Source: Rapana venosa
Lineage: Eukaryota > Mollusca > Gastropoda > Neogastropoda > Muricidae
Direction: 5' to 3'
Length of the DNA stretch: 64,000 nt
Assembly: GCA_028751875.1 (NCBI GenBank)
Contig: CM054144.1
Location: 16,963,999 to 17,027,998 of the forward strand
Below the pieces are notes generated by a model. That model saw only the letters and a list, made by a program, of their open reading frames with translations. It was not told the DNA's origin and ran no database searches. Each line of letters opens with the position of its first letter. Within the stretch, counting starts at the first letter, position 1. The translations under genes were made by a program, and so were the position numbers. Positions 12,424-24,290 of this stretch are shown here, in pieces.

Positions 12424-12700
12424 ATAGCCTAGTGGTCGAACAAAAAATGTTGCGCTCGCAATCTGACGACCTGGGTTCGAATCCGTTCAAGGGGGATATT
12501 TTCCTGGCGTTAATCAGTGCAGCCTTACTCTCCCAAAAGTCTTGGAAGAGACTATACAACGAGGGTCACGTTGAGCGACGCACAGAACCTCTTGCGCACA
12601 GTTAAATTGTTCGCTTTTCATAAGAGTAGGCATGTGTGCGGTGGGGGCAGGCAGATGACAGAAATTACAAAAACTGCAAACACATGTGGACCGGAGAGTA
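12424..12700 (+). mobile_element. tRNA-derived SINE, family A (R1 copy)
   Basis: A-box TAGCCTAGTGG (12,425-12,435) and a B-box beginning GGTTCGA (12,474) lie in a tRNA-like head, followed by a body with a degraded GAGACTATACAACGAGG core. It is the noisy counterpart of the clean copy at 19,645-19,925. The insertion directly follows an AC microsatellite in both copies, so both derive from one insertion event duplicated with the unit. Confidence 0.8.
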
Positions 12701-14034
12701 AAAAGCACATGGGTGCTTATTCATTATCCTTTATATAAAGATTTAAATAAAATAACAAAAGTAAAATTAATAAATAAAACCAATGAAACGGTGAACAGAG
12801 CCCCCTCATTGTACAGCCCCCAGTTGTCCACGGGAGGGAAGGAAGTTGACGATGAGCAGAGGAATCTCTGAAACCTGCTGACCGAAGATATGAGCCCCGG
12901 ACCACAGGCCCTGGCGTTTGCAAATGTGTCTTATCTTCTTAGTCTCACGTAGCAGTGAAGCAACAGACAGATCATGAGGCAGCCGCCTAAGTCAGGGGGT
13001 TATACGTACTGTGTGCCTTCTGCGCCCTGCAAACGTAGCTGAGCCTTATCACGGTAATGTTAATTGATTGTCATCGATGACTGAAACTAGCTCAAAAGTT
13101 CATTAATCCTGAGCCAGGTTAGGGGGAAACTTTTGTCCTCTATGAATATTTAACTCAAAACCACCATGTTGTAGCTACAGCTTTGTTTTGAGGGCGGTAT
13201 GTTGCATGCAGAGGGACGAGCGATGGATTGGGGTCTAGAGGTACTGCACACATCTAGAAGTAGTACGTGAGAAGTTGTACATATTTGTTACCCCATATGA
13301 ATCCATACTCCCCACCCACCCCTCCCAACATTGATCGGACTTTCCACGTGGATGATATGGCCTTAGTTTTTTTACTTTCAGATGCTATGTTTAAAAAGCA
13401 GATATCTTAAAAACCAACAACATCCCTCCCACCCAATAAAACCCCAACAACACAAAAACCAACAAACAAAAACATGCCTAGGCATCAAGAGACCTGTTGC
13501 TTGAGAAATATGTAGGAAAAAGTCCATGTGAAACGGAACAAAATTTATGTACATATTGGGACAGGGAAAAGAAACAAAAAATTGGTGGTGTGGTCTTGTT
13601 GAGAGGATTCTTTGTGATGAGAACAGTCTGGATGTTCATGCAGCTGACACTTGCTGTGATGAACATGGTTTATACAGTCTGTTCATACAATACCAACCTG
13701 ATTGTTATTACTGAATGTGCACCTTCTTTATACAAACATGCTAAGCTATTTAATTTTATTCCAGGTTGGAGTTGGCTGGGACCCGTGAAGCCAGTGGTTC
13801 CTGAATGGTGAGCGTGAGAGGAGTCTTCTTTACAAGTGGATTGGGGAGACTGGATCTTGAGCCATGGAGTCCCTGCTCCGTCTTTGGTGGTCATTAGCCA
13901 TGGAAACCACCACGGTCTTGGCAGGATTGATCATGATGAAAGCAAACATACTGTAACAACTTGCTATGAAAAATACACGCATTAATTGACATTGTCATGG
14001 ACCAATTACATTCATATTTTCCCCTCCATTCTTG
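12701..14034. other. Non-genic spacer of R1 with a conserved exon-like segment at 13,750-13,960
   Basis: The sequence CCAGGTTGGAG... (about 13,762) through GGCAGGATTGATCATGATGAAAG (about 13,940) recurs at 21,012-21,205 and 48,026-48,220. In the cleanest copy, one + frame after an in-frame TGA reads CQWFLNGEQCEAVFFHKW, which looks protein-like. In this copy frameshifts break it. No known family was recognised and no gene is called. Confidence 0.4.
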
Positions 14035-14110
14035 CTAGGAGCTAGAGGTGCCCACTAGTGAGATGTTGAGTATGCAAGGTTTTTGCCACCTTGAGGTTTT
14101 AGCCGCATTC
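14035..14110 (+). repeat. 80-bp interspersed repeat (copy 1)
   Basis: This matches a short repeat with consensus GAGGTTCACCCATGGTGAG, then TATGCGACCG, then a CACCATTAAGGTAGC region and a pyrimidine-rich end. Other copies are near 21,290, 48,362, 54,012 and 56,956, all on the + strand. The source is unknown. Confidence 0.55.
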
Positions 14111-14432
14111 CAACTTGGAGAATATGTCTCACATGACACAGTGTAATGCTGTTTATAGGTGTTTTTTTTTAAAATTTTGCCATCGATTGCTGTATTGAAT
14201 AGGCCTACTCTTCGAAGGTCAGGAACGAACACACTGGTTGTAAAATACCTGCAAGGAGTTTTGTGTGCATCTGCGCATGGGACTTCGATTTATACTTTCC
14301 TTTAATTATGTCTGTTTATAGCCCTAACCGACATGAAGACCATATCAGGGGCTGTACTTACATCACTTTCAGCAACTCCATACCCTCCACTTACAGTTTA
14401 AATATAACTCCCTCTCTTCTTTCGCCTCCTTC

Positions 14433-14452
14433 CCCCCCCCCCCCCCCCCCCC
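14433..14452. repeat. Poly-C run
   Basis: About 19 consecutive C residues. The R2 counterpart region is badly corrupted. Confidence 0.8.
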
Positions 14453-14779
14453 TCACACTGTCCCCTCCTCTGTATGTGTCTAGAGTCTTGTCTCTGTCTC
14501 ATCTCTGTAGGTGAGTGTGCTTAGTTTGTGAATTTTAGAGATAAAATGTTCTTGCATTGAGTGTTTAATCTGAGACCTGTCACTTTTGATGGATTGATCG
14601 TAAAAATGATGCTATGTTGTAAAGCTTGTGCTGTTACCGAGTTCCGGGCCATCCGAGCATTATGGGTTTTCTCCAGTTGACTTTGCAGCGGACCTCCGCG
14701 GTCACCGTTGGGTTTGTCTTCCAGGGGCATCGGGAGGACTGTGACGGGGATTTCCGTGTGGTCTTGTGTCTTGGAGGAG

Positions 14780-16850
14780 GGTGCTGGCTGCGTAGATGAT
14801 ACAACCTTGGTGAGGACTAATGATGGGCGGCTTAAGTAATTGTTGCAAACACGCTCGTTGTTTTCTCGGAGGGTGCGCGACAGGACTTCAGCGCTTGGAT
14901 GGACGATGGGTCAGAGAGTGCTAGAAGGGTGACGCGGCGGCACGAGAGACAGTGGGTGGAGAAAGACCAAAATCTCCCGTGACAGAGAAATTTTCGTCAA
15001 GGACCATGCGGTATACAGGAATCTGAACGAGTCAACGATAAAGACATTTTATTTGAGAAATGCAATCCTGTGTTTCCTCAAAACAAATTTTCTCTATAGC
15101 TAACAGCCTCCCCCTGGGTCCGAATCATACCTCCCCTTCCCACAAATGCGCCCCTACACGATTCTACCACACGATTTGTCCCTTTTTCATGGATAAAATC
15201 TGACAATACGCGATGGATTAGATTCAGGACTATCTGATCCCCCTAGTTTCCATCAGTCTGTGGTCCCATTTTATGTCATCCTTTTCCACGTTTTGTGCAA
15301 AGACATCCATGAAGGTAATTCGTCATGCACAAATAGTGTTGTTTAGATCCCTGCCCACTGTTTTGATAAGCAAAACCTTGATATTTGGACCTATTGGTAA
15401 CAGACATCATCAATGCATCTCTGCCGGCGGTCTGTCCCTGTCAGTTTCAAAATTGCTATTGTTATCCCACTCCTTAAGAAAAAAGTCTAGACTGCTAATA
15501 TATGCAACAATTACAGGCGGTTTCCCCTCTACTTTCATATTCACAAGGTTTGGAGAGAGTTGCCACACACGTTCAGCAGCACCTAGCTTGTAAACACTTT
15601 GGCCGCTCATCAGTCCGGATCTAGGGCTGGTCACAGCCCGGAGACTGCGTTCCTGGTGTCACCAGCAGGCACTGCTTGTTGCAGAATGCCGCCGCAGAGT
15701 GTCAGTATGGGTTGTTGGCACCTCAGTGCGGCAATTGACCGCTTGACCACTTATTTTGTCACAAAGTAGAATACTCTTTTGGAATAAGAGGTGTTGCTTG
15801 CATGGTTTACCTATAATGTATTCTGATAGGTCGCAGAGCGTGTGATAGCGGGCGTTAGTTCACAACTGCCCCCCTCTTTGTATGGGTCCTAGGTTTCTGT
15901 TATGGGTTCCTCGTATATCTATGTTACACTATATTTCCGCCTCTGTCTAATGTGCTGACCTTACATGATTGCATGTTTTCATAAATATGCAGATGATACA
16001 GAAAATTCCGGCAAAAGCAACCACCTCAAATTTTTTCAGACGCCACGGCACACTGGCAGATTGCAAGCACAGTGTCTTCAGTGGATGTGACAGCAACAAA
16101 TCAAATTAAATACAGGACAAAGACAGACGTTAATGGCCGTTGGTGTCAAATCTAGTCTTATGCGGTGTCGGAGGAGTTCTGTGGTTTGGGTGGCTGTGAC
16201 ATAGCTTTTCAGAGTATCTGTGCTGTATCTGTGTGTTCCGCTAGCTTCCTACTCTCTCCATGATATGACCAATTAGTAACGTTGCTGCAGAGCATGCTTT
16301 CTAGGAGCTGGCCGTATTGCACAATTAAGAAAATTTGCCTGTGATGAGTGATCAAAGTTGTTTCCGCGACCGTCGTGTCGCGACTGGACTATTGCAACTC
16401 CTGTTAATTTTTTATTTATCGGTATAAGTGAAGACAGTTTACACGCCTGCCGCGAGTTCTAGAACTCTGCTGCCAGGTCCTCCTTGTAAGGAAGAGCAAA
16501 GGGCACCATGTGACTCCCTGCTTAGGGAGCTTCATTGGTTTTACTGTAGGTGCACGTGTAGTACAAAGTAGCGGTTCTTGGCATACGTCACTCTGACGGC
16601 TCGCTTGGCTGCCATCTCTGTCCGCTGCCTAGAAATCACGACACAACTAGAACCTGCGGTCTTCGACTGGATACATTACTTGTTGTTTACCCATTTAAAA
16701 AACAACCACACCTTCAACACCGAGGTGAAGATCTTTTGGTGGTGCTGGCCCCGATCTGGAACTCCTCTGCCACCAGCGTCAGACATGCTCCACTTTATCC
16801 AGTTTAAGTCTTCATTGAGAAATCTCTTTAAGTATTTCTAGCTAGTTAAT
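14780..16850 (+). mobile_element. CR1-like LINE ORF2 remnant (R1 copy)
   Basis: Conceptual translation in shifting frames gives an ordered LINE protein. A basic linker of the RRHERQW type (about 14,930) is followed by PTVLI plus an IFGPI segment (about 15,360). Next come FKIAIVIPLLKK (about 15,450), the RT catalytic YADD box (15,986-15,997, TATGCAGATGAT), then LKLN and SLMRC-like segments. The order ends with SRLDYCNS (about 16,375) and the C-terminal tail to about 16,841. This order is that of CR1/L2/jockey-type reverse transcriptases. Stops and frameshifts are frequent and the endonuclease domain is not recognisable, so it is an inactive 5'-truncated copy. It runs straight across 16,388/16,389, where the window-start block recurs. 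Confidence 0.8.
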
Positions 16851-17943
16851 ATATTGTGCTTGTCTTGACGGTCGGCCGTTTGTCCCTGTAGGTACTTCCT
16901 GTGCTGCTGGCTGTTGGTTATGGGTTTTTGTTTGATTGTTAGTTTCGTTATTTTGTGCCTTTATCTCTTGAGTTACTGTCAATTGCCCTGTAGTGTGTGC
17001 CCGGACGCAAAGTGTGAGCCTCTACAGTGCGTGGTATCTTAGGTTAAATTTTCTTTGGTTTAGACATGCTCTTCTCATTGTGTTGTTGTTGGTAGTTGTT
17101 ATTATGTGCTGTGTTTGCATGTGTATAGATGCGCGCATGTGATGGAAAGACGCATATGAGTCATTGCTTTGAGAACTGTGCAATCTAACTGCTATTATTC
17201 TTATTATTATTAATAATAACATTTCTGAGATGGGAGGAGCTTTAGCACCTTTCTAAAAATTGTGTATCATCACATCAGTCAAGTCAACACATACTACTCC
17301 ATATGAAGGGCAATGCAATATGCCAGCCCAATGATACGTATCATAATCTCGAAAGGACACAAGAAAGCTACATTTCGTTCTATAGGTTACAACATACAAG
17401 ATACTTAATAATACAGTAACACTTGACATCACCAATAACAATCACTCATCACACCACACCCAACACACACCACACACACAAACAACACACACCACACCAC
17501 ACACACCCACCCACAAAAACTCTGTCTTGGAGATTTTAACTTAGACATACTAAACCTTGTTAGGCATGATGGGGAGCAGGAGCGACATCAAGAACCGGTT
17601 AGCCACGCAAGAATGCTTCTAGAAATCTGAACAACTTGAAGGAATAGCAAAGAGAAATGGTTCTAGAAATCTGAACAATGTGTGGACCTCGTCATTCCAG
17701 CACAGATCCAAACTCGACTGTCCAGAGCTGTACTCTTTCCACCCTTGTGTATGGCTTGGGGTGCTGGAGATGACTGAGGCGTGATGACACACTTTCACAT
17801 TCCACACACAGTATCTCCGGACAGAATTTGTGCATTTCTGGCCTGAGTCATACTCCAACCACAAGGAACTTTTGCCGTTTTTGAAGCAAGAAAGCATGGA
17901 CAACCTCATCATGCTAGGCGCTGGGGATGGTATAGGGCATAAT
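16851..17943. repeat. LINE 3' flank, apparently identical to 463-1,555
   Basis: No gene. This is the second occurrence of the window-start flank, with the same CA tract (about 17,454-17,513) and no visible substitution. It ends abruptly at 17,943, where R2 begins. Confidence 0.8.
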
Positions 17944-18263
17944 TTTTATGATTTTTTTTGGTTTAATCTTTTGAGCATAAAACCCAGTACAGGGAAACTG
18001 CAAAACAGAATTTTCTCTTACTCTAAACATTATTCTAAACTCCTAGACAAAATTTCCAACACACACACACACATGACAAAATTTCCAACACACACATTGT
18101 GTCTCTGTCTCTGTTTCTGTCTCTGCTCTGTCTGTCTGGATGCCTGTCTGTCTGTCTGTCTGTTTGTCTGCCTCTCTCCTCACTTCATCAGTATGTCACT
18201 GTGTCACTAAACAGATTCAATTTTTGAAGAAAAAAATGCTGACTGTGCCTAAATTGTACAAGT

Positions 18264-18320
18264 ACACATACATGTGTGTGTGTACAAGGTTTGGTGTGTG
18301 TGTGTGTGTGTGTGTGTGTG
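18264..18320. repeat. (GT)n microsatellite
   Basis: GT tract equivalent to 11,061-11,130. Confidence 0.85.
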
Positions 18321-19039
18321 AGTGAGGGCACATGTGTGCGTGGGTGTGGGTGCATGCATGCAAATTCTTGATGGAATGTGTATTGTTGGAAGTGAGACTG
18401 AGTATGGGAGAACTAGAAGATGGTGAGAGAAAAAACAACCACCTGTGCTTGGCTAAATGCTAAGGTTTAAATTGTGTGTGCGTGAAGTTATGGTTTGACT
18501 TTTTGACTTGAGCCTTTGATTTTGGATGTTATTGCTACAAAATATTTTATGACAGTACATTCTAACTGTGATATTGTGGCATGAATAATTTGGTCCTTTG
18601 TTTTTCTTATGCGCTTAATGCATTCCTTTGTACAAAATCATTAAAAAATAAAAAACAAGAACAAAAAACAAAACGTTGTTTGAGTCTTAGCCCCGCAAAA
18701 ACCTGATGAGCAGGGTGTTATCCAGCAGTGTTGTGGAGGTTCTCAATAGGTATCAGTCCATCACAGAGCCTCTGAAGCCACCTGCAGTAGGGACAGGAAA
18801 GAAATTCAAAAAGATCCCTAGTATACATGATCTGGTACATGGAGGAATGTGTACGTGTAATGTGTATAGTGTTTCTCTTGGATTTCACTCTCTCTTGTTC
18901 TGGACCAGGATGGCAGGAGAAGGGATGGGGGAAGGGGGGGGTTGCTTTGTGGTGGACTTGATTGCTTGTTAGAGTGGCTGTAGGACTCCGCTGGAAAGTA
19001 TTTTGCTCCTCTGTCTCTCTGGGTCTTGTCTATGTGTCT

Positions 19040-19112
19040 GTCTTCTCTCTCTCAATCTCTCTCTCTCACTCTCTTTTTTATCCCCTCTCTCTCTCTCTCT
19101 CTCTCTCTCTTC
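19040..19112. repeat. (CT)n microsatellite
   Basis: Imperfect CT tract equivalent to 11,838-11,895. Confidence 0.85.
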
Positions 19113-19214
19113 TTTGCTAACGGTGTGAAAAGACTAGTAGCAACAATTTCAAAAGTTCAGGCCGTAAAACATGTAATAATTAATAATTTTATATAGTTTT
19201 ACTTTTGTTTTAAG

Positions 19215-19239
19215 CAGGCACACCACACACCCCAACACA

Positions 19240-19284
<45 letters not shown>

Positions 19285-19644
19285 ACAAACACATACACAC
19301 ACACAAGCACTTGCACAAATGCATACAGTTTTACTTTTAAGCAGGCACATACACACACACTCACATACAGTATACACATACAGTATACACACACAAACAC
19401 ATACACACACACAGGCACTTGCACAAATGCATGAATACAAACTCATGAATTCATCAAATTATGCAAACCTGGTAATATTATGTGTGCAAATATGCAGGTG
19501 CAGGATCCACCCCCAGACATGTTCGCAACACATTCTTACATGTGTACACAAATACAAGGCTACACAATGTATACCCACTCACACATACACACTCCACACA
19601 CACACACACACACACCACACAACACACACACACACACACACACT
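19215..19644. repeat. (CA)n tracts with an internal tandem duplication
   Basis: CA tracts occur at about 19,221-19,300, 19,349-19,412 and 19,580-19,644. A roughly 130-bp block with GTTTTACTTT and AAGCAGGCACA is repeated (about 19,197 and 19,326). Open frames here are low-complexity artefacts. Confidence 0.85.
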
Positions 19645-19925
19645 GATAGCCTAGTGGTCCGAACAAAATGTTGCGCTCGCAATCTGACGACCTGGGTTCG
19701 ATTCCCGTTCAAGGGGATATTTTCCCCTGGAGTTAACATCAGTGCAGACTCTACTCTCCCCAAAAGTCCTTCGGATGAGACTATAAACCGAGGCCCCGTG
19801 TGCGAACGCACACAGAACATCTTGCGCACACGTTAAATCCTGTTCCGCTTTTCATAAGAGTAGGCCATTGTGTGCCGGTGGGGGCAGATGACAGAAATTA
19901 CAAAACTGCAAACACATGGGGACCG
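19645..19925 (+). mobile_element. tRNA-derived SINE, family A (clean reference copy)
   Basis: The head has A-box TAGCCTAGTGG (19,647-19,657) and B-box GGGTTCGATTCCC (19,694-19,706) at tRNA-like spacing, with an anticodon-like loop between. The body carries the core CCTTCGGATGAGACTATAA (about 19,768) and a second part with CTTGCGCACACGTTAAATCC (about 19,831) and GGCCATTGTGTGCCGG. This is the best copy of the family in the window. Others are at 12,424, 34,255 (-), 39,745 and 52,868 (-). The GGATGAGACG core is shared by many invertebrate SINEs; I cannot assign a named family. Confidence 0.85.
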
Positions 19926-21289
19926 GAGGTAAAAAAGCACATGGGTGCTTATTCCATTATCCTTTATATAAAGATTAAAATAAAATAACATAAAATTAAA
20001 ATAAATAAATAAACAATGAAAGGTGAACTGCAGCCCCCTCATTGTACATACACCTAGTTGTCCAGGGAAGGGAAGGAAGTTGACAGAGAGAAGCCGGGAA
20101 AATCTCTAGAAACCTGCTGACAGAAAACTGATGCCGGCCCACCCCGGGGACTGGAGTTTGCAAAGGGTTTGTCTTATCTTCCTAGTCTCAAGTAGCAGTG
20201 AAGAAACAGGCAGATCACTGAGGCAGCCAGCCTAAGTCAGGGTGTTATACTGTACTGTGTGCCTTCGGCCCTGCAAAAGTAGCTGAGCATTATCAACGGT
20301 AATGTTAATGGGTTGTCATTCGATGACTGAAATAGCTCAAAAGTTCATTAATAATGAGCCATGGTTAGGGGAAACTTTTGTCCTATTTGGAAGTATTTAA
20401 AAAACCACATGTTTGTAGCTACAGCCTTTTTTTAGAGGGGGTATGTGGCATGCAGAGAACGAGAGATGGATTGAGGGTCTAGAGGTAATGCACACATCTA
20501 GAAGTAGTAAGTGAGAAGTTGTACATATTTGATCCCCATTTGAATCCATACTCCCCCCCACCCACCCCTCCCAAAAATCTACTAGACTTTCAAGGATGAT
20601 ATGAGCATTAGTCTTTTACTTTCAGATGCTATGTTAAAGCAAGATATATCTTAAAAAACAACAACATCCCCTCCCAACCAAAAAAACCCCAACAACACAA
20701 AAAACAACAAACAAAACATGCCCGGCAACAAGAGACCTGTTGCTGAGAAAATCATGTAGGAAAAAGTCAATGTGATAAGGAAACAAAATTTATGTACATA
20801 TTGACAGGGAAAAGAAAACAAAAAATTGGTGGTGCTGGTCTTGTTGAGATGCATTCTCTCTGTGATGAGAACAGTCTGAATTTCATGCAGAGAAATCTGC
20901 TGTGACTGAAATTGGTATACAGTCTGTTCAATACAATACCATACCTTGATTTTATTACTGAATGCTGCAACAATTCTTTATACTAAATGCTAAGCTATTT
21001 AATTTTCAATTCCAGGTTGGAGCTGGAAGGGACAAGTGACGCCCGTGGTTCCTGAATGGTGAGCAGTGTGAGGCTGTCTTCTTTCACAATGTGGATTTGG
21101 GGGACCTGGAATCTTGCAGCCATGGAGTCCTGTCAGTCTTTGTTGGTCATCTAGCCATGGAAACCACAAAGGTATTGCAGGATTGATCATGATGAAAGAA
21201 AATACTGTAACAAAAACTGCTATGAAATATTCAAGCAAAATTGACTTTGTCATGGACCAACATTACATTCATTTTTTCCCCCCATTATT
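19926..21289. other. Non-genic spacer of R2 including the second conserved exon-like segment
   Basis: Matches 12,701-14,034 of R1. The exon-like segment is at about 21,012-21,205. An AC-rich tract lies at 20,660-20,720. No gene recognised. Confidence 0.5.
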
Positions 21290-21612
21290 CCTAGGCTTGA
21301 GGTGCACCCCCCGGTGAGATTTTTGTTTATGCAACTTTTTTTTAAAGGGTAGCCGCATTCAAAATTGGGAATATTTAAAAATTGAAAAAGTTTTAAAGTT
21401 TTTTTTTTTTTTTTAAAATTTTTTTGGATTTTTTTCGAAAGAAATTTATCTTTTGAAAAAAGGTGGGGTAAAAAAAAACCCGGGAAAGGGGTTTTTTTTC
21501 ATTGGATGGGGGGGCGAAAAACCCTTTACTTCATTTTTATGGGCCCTTTTTCCCAAACCAAATTCGGGTTTCACCCCCATCCCTTTCCCCTCCAAAAAAA
21601 CCCCCAAAAACA

Positions 21613-21650
<38 letters not shown>

Positions 21651-22695
21651 CAAAACCCCCGTCCCCTCCTTCCCGTTTTTGAGGCTCTTGTTTTTTTTAC
21701 CTTTTTGTGGGTTTTTTATTTGAAATTTTTTAAAAAAAAAAAATGTTTTTCAAAAGGGTTTTTTTTTGGCCCGTTTTTGAGGGGAAGGGGTTTAGCCAAA
21801 TTTTTTAAAAATTGGGTTACCTGTGCAAAAACAAACAAATTTGGGGGGAATTAAATCTGACGGTTTTTATTTCCCAAAAAAAAGGGGAATTTTTGTTTAT
21901 AAAAAAAAAATTTTTAAAAAAAAAATTAAAAAAAATTTTTTTTAAAAAAATAAAAATAACCCCCCCAAAAAAAAAAAAAAAAAAACAAAAACAAAAAAAA
22001 ACCAAAAAAAAAAAAAAAAAAACCCCTTTTTTTAAAAATTTTTTAAAAAAAAATATAAAACCCCTTTTACTTTAGGGGGGGGGGGAAAAAGGAAAAAAAA
22101 CCAAATAAAGCGAAATCTTATAGAAAATTAAAAAATGTTGGGGATGTCCCAGTTTTTAACCCAAAACCCCTAAAAACTACCAGAGGGTTTCTTTCCCCCT
22201 TTTTTTTTTGTTGGGGTTTGGTTGAAAAAAAAAAAAACTATTAACAAATTTCCCCCCAAAAAAAAAGGGGCTTGTCTCTTCTTGATTTTTCCCACCAAAA
22301 AATTTTTGGGGGAAAAAAACCGGGAAAAAAAAATTTTTTAAAGGGATGGGGGGGATTGGGCAACGCCTGGAAAGGGGGGAAAAATCACCCCAAAAACCCC
22401 CCCCACCAGAGGGAAAAAAACGCCAAAAAAGGGGGGGGGGAAAAAAAAAAAGGGTCCGGGCTTTAAAAAGTGAAACCTTTTTAAAAATGGGGAAAAAATT
22501 AAACTGGGCCCCCGCAGGGGTGGAAAATTGGTTTTTCCCCCTCCTAAGGCCCCAAACTTGGATGTTTCCAAAAACCCAAAAAAAAAATGGAATAAAATTT
22601 TTTTGCCCTTTCTAAAAAATAAAAAATGTAAAAACCCAATTAACGAAAAACCAAAAAATTTAAAAATGTTTTAAATGAACAAAACAAAAAAAAAC
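21290..22695. other. Corrupted sequence, R2 counterpart of 14,035-15,060
   Basis: The stretch is dominated by runs of A, T, G or C, including about 30 C (21,617-21,646) and long A runs. It starts with a copy of the 80-bp repeat and should contain the LINE 5' part, but the text cannot be aligned with confidence. The Lys/Pro/Phe-rich open frames are artefacts of these runs. Confidence 0.7.
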
Positions 22696-24290
22696 AGGAA
22701 GTTTGGGTTTTATTTACAAAAAAACCCCCCTTCCACAAATGGCCCCTCACGATCTCCCCAAAAAGTTTTTGTCTTTTTCATGGTAAAATCGACAAATACG
22801 CGAGATTTGTCAGGCCCATCTGTTCCCCTTAGTTTCCATCAGTTGTGGTCCCATTTTTTCATCCTTTCCCGTTTTGTGAAAGACATCCATGAAGTAATTC
22901 GTCATGCCAACAAAAGTGTTGTTTGCCCCTTGCCCACTGTTTTGAAAAAAGCAAAACCTTGATTTTTGGACCTATGGTAACAGACTCATAAATGCATTCT
23001 GCGGGGGTCTGTCCCTGTCAGTTCAAAAATTGCTATTGTTATCCCATCCTTAAGAAAAGTCTAGATGAAAAATTTATGAAAAATTACAGGCGGTTTCCTT
23101 TTCTTTCTTTCAAAGTTTGGAGAGAGTTGCCAAACGTTGAAGCACCTAGTTTGTAACACTTTGGGTCATCAGTCGGTTTAGGGTGGTACAGCCGGAGACT
23201 GCGTCTGGTGTCACCAGCAGCCGCTTTTGCAAAAATGCGCCGCGAGTGTCAGTAGGGGTTTTTGGGCCCTCAGTGCGGCATTGACCGCTTGACCACTTAT
23301 TTTGTCAAAAGTGAATACTCTTTTGGAAAAAAGAGGTGTTGCGGGATGGTTTCCCTTTATGTTCTGATAGGTCGCAGAGCGTGTGTTTTGGGGGTTAGTA
23401 CAACTGCCCCCCCCCTGTATGGGTCCTAGGTTCTGTTTGGGTCCCGTATTGTTACACTATATTTCCCCTCTGTTTAATGTGTGACCTTACATGATTCCCA
23501 GTTTCAAAAATATGCAGTGATACAGAAATTCGGAAAAGCAACACCTAAAAATTTTCAGACGCCACGCACACGGCGTTGCAGCCAGTGCCCTTCAGTGGAT
23601 GGACAGCAAAAAAATAAAAATTAAATCAGAAAAAGACAAAATTTTGGGCGTTGGTTCAATCTAGTCTTATGGGGTGTCGGAGAGTTCTGTGGTTTGGGGG
23701 GCTGTGACAAGTTTTTCAGAGTTCGTGCGGTATCTGGGGGTTCGCTAGTCCTACTCTCCCATGAAAGACCAATTAGTAACGTCTGAGAGCTGCTTTTAGA
23801 GCTGGCCGTATTGCACAATTAAAAAAATTTTGCCTGTGATGAGTGATCAAGTTTTTTCGCCCGTCTTGTCGCGACGGACTATTGCAACTCCTGTTTTTCG
23901 GTAAAAGTGAGCCCAGTTTACCGTGCGCGATTCAGAACTTGCTCCCAGGTCCCTTGGGAAAGAGCAAAGGGACCATGTGACTCCCTGCTTAGGGAGCTTC
24001 ATTGGTTCTGTAAGGGGGCACGTGTAGTACAAAGTTGCGGTCTTTGGGATACCCTACTTGAAAGGTCGTTGCTCCCTCTCTGTCGTGCCCGAAATCAGAC
24101 CCCAAAATGAACCTGCGGTCTTCAATGATAATTATTTTTGTACCCATTACAAAACCCCAAAAACCCCAGGGGAGATCTTTGGTGTTTTGGCCCCGATTGG
24201 AATTTTGCCACCAGCCCTCAGACATGCTCCACTTTATCCCCCTTTAAATCTTCATTGAAAAAATCTCTTTAAGTATTTTTTGCTGTTAAT
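22696..24290 (+). mobile_element. CR1-like LINE ORF2 remnant (R2 copy, corrupted)
   Basis: Corresponds to 15,060-16,850. Matching blocks include CCCACTGTTTTGA (about 22,935), the region of the YADD codons (TATGCAGTGATACAG near 23,511, one base short of the intact form), the CGACGGACTATTGCAACTCC block (about 23,872) and the SLLREL coding block (about 23,980). Single-base losses and homopolymer extensions break every frame. Confidence 0.7.

Larger units (their letters stand above)
10750..17943 (+). repeat. Tandem unit R1, about 7.2 kb
   Basis: From the sequence near TTTTTTGAGCATGACAC (about 10,765) to 17,943 this is the first of two direct copies. R2 (17,944 to about 25,350) follows it in order: TG tract, CT tract, AC tracts, SINE, spacer, the 13.75-kb segment, LINE, LINE 3' flank. 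R1 and R2 differ by many single-base insertions and deletions. The junction with R2 is sharp at 17,943/17,944. Confidence 0.75.

Noticed and set aside
19645..19720. Functional tRNA gene
   Set aside because: A and B boxes are present, but the acceptor stem does not pair convincingly and a SINE body follows; at least four other copies share the body.
21453..22615. Pro-, Lys- and Phe-rich frames of 60-133 codons
   Set aside because: Created by homopolymer runs in corrupted sequence; the cleaner counterpart at 14.0-15.1 kb has no such proteins.
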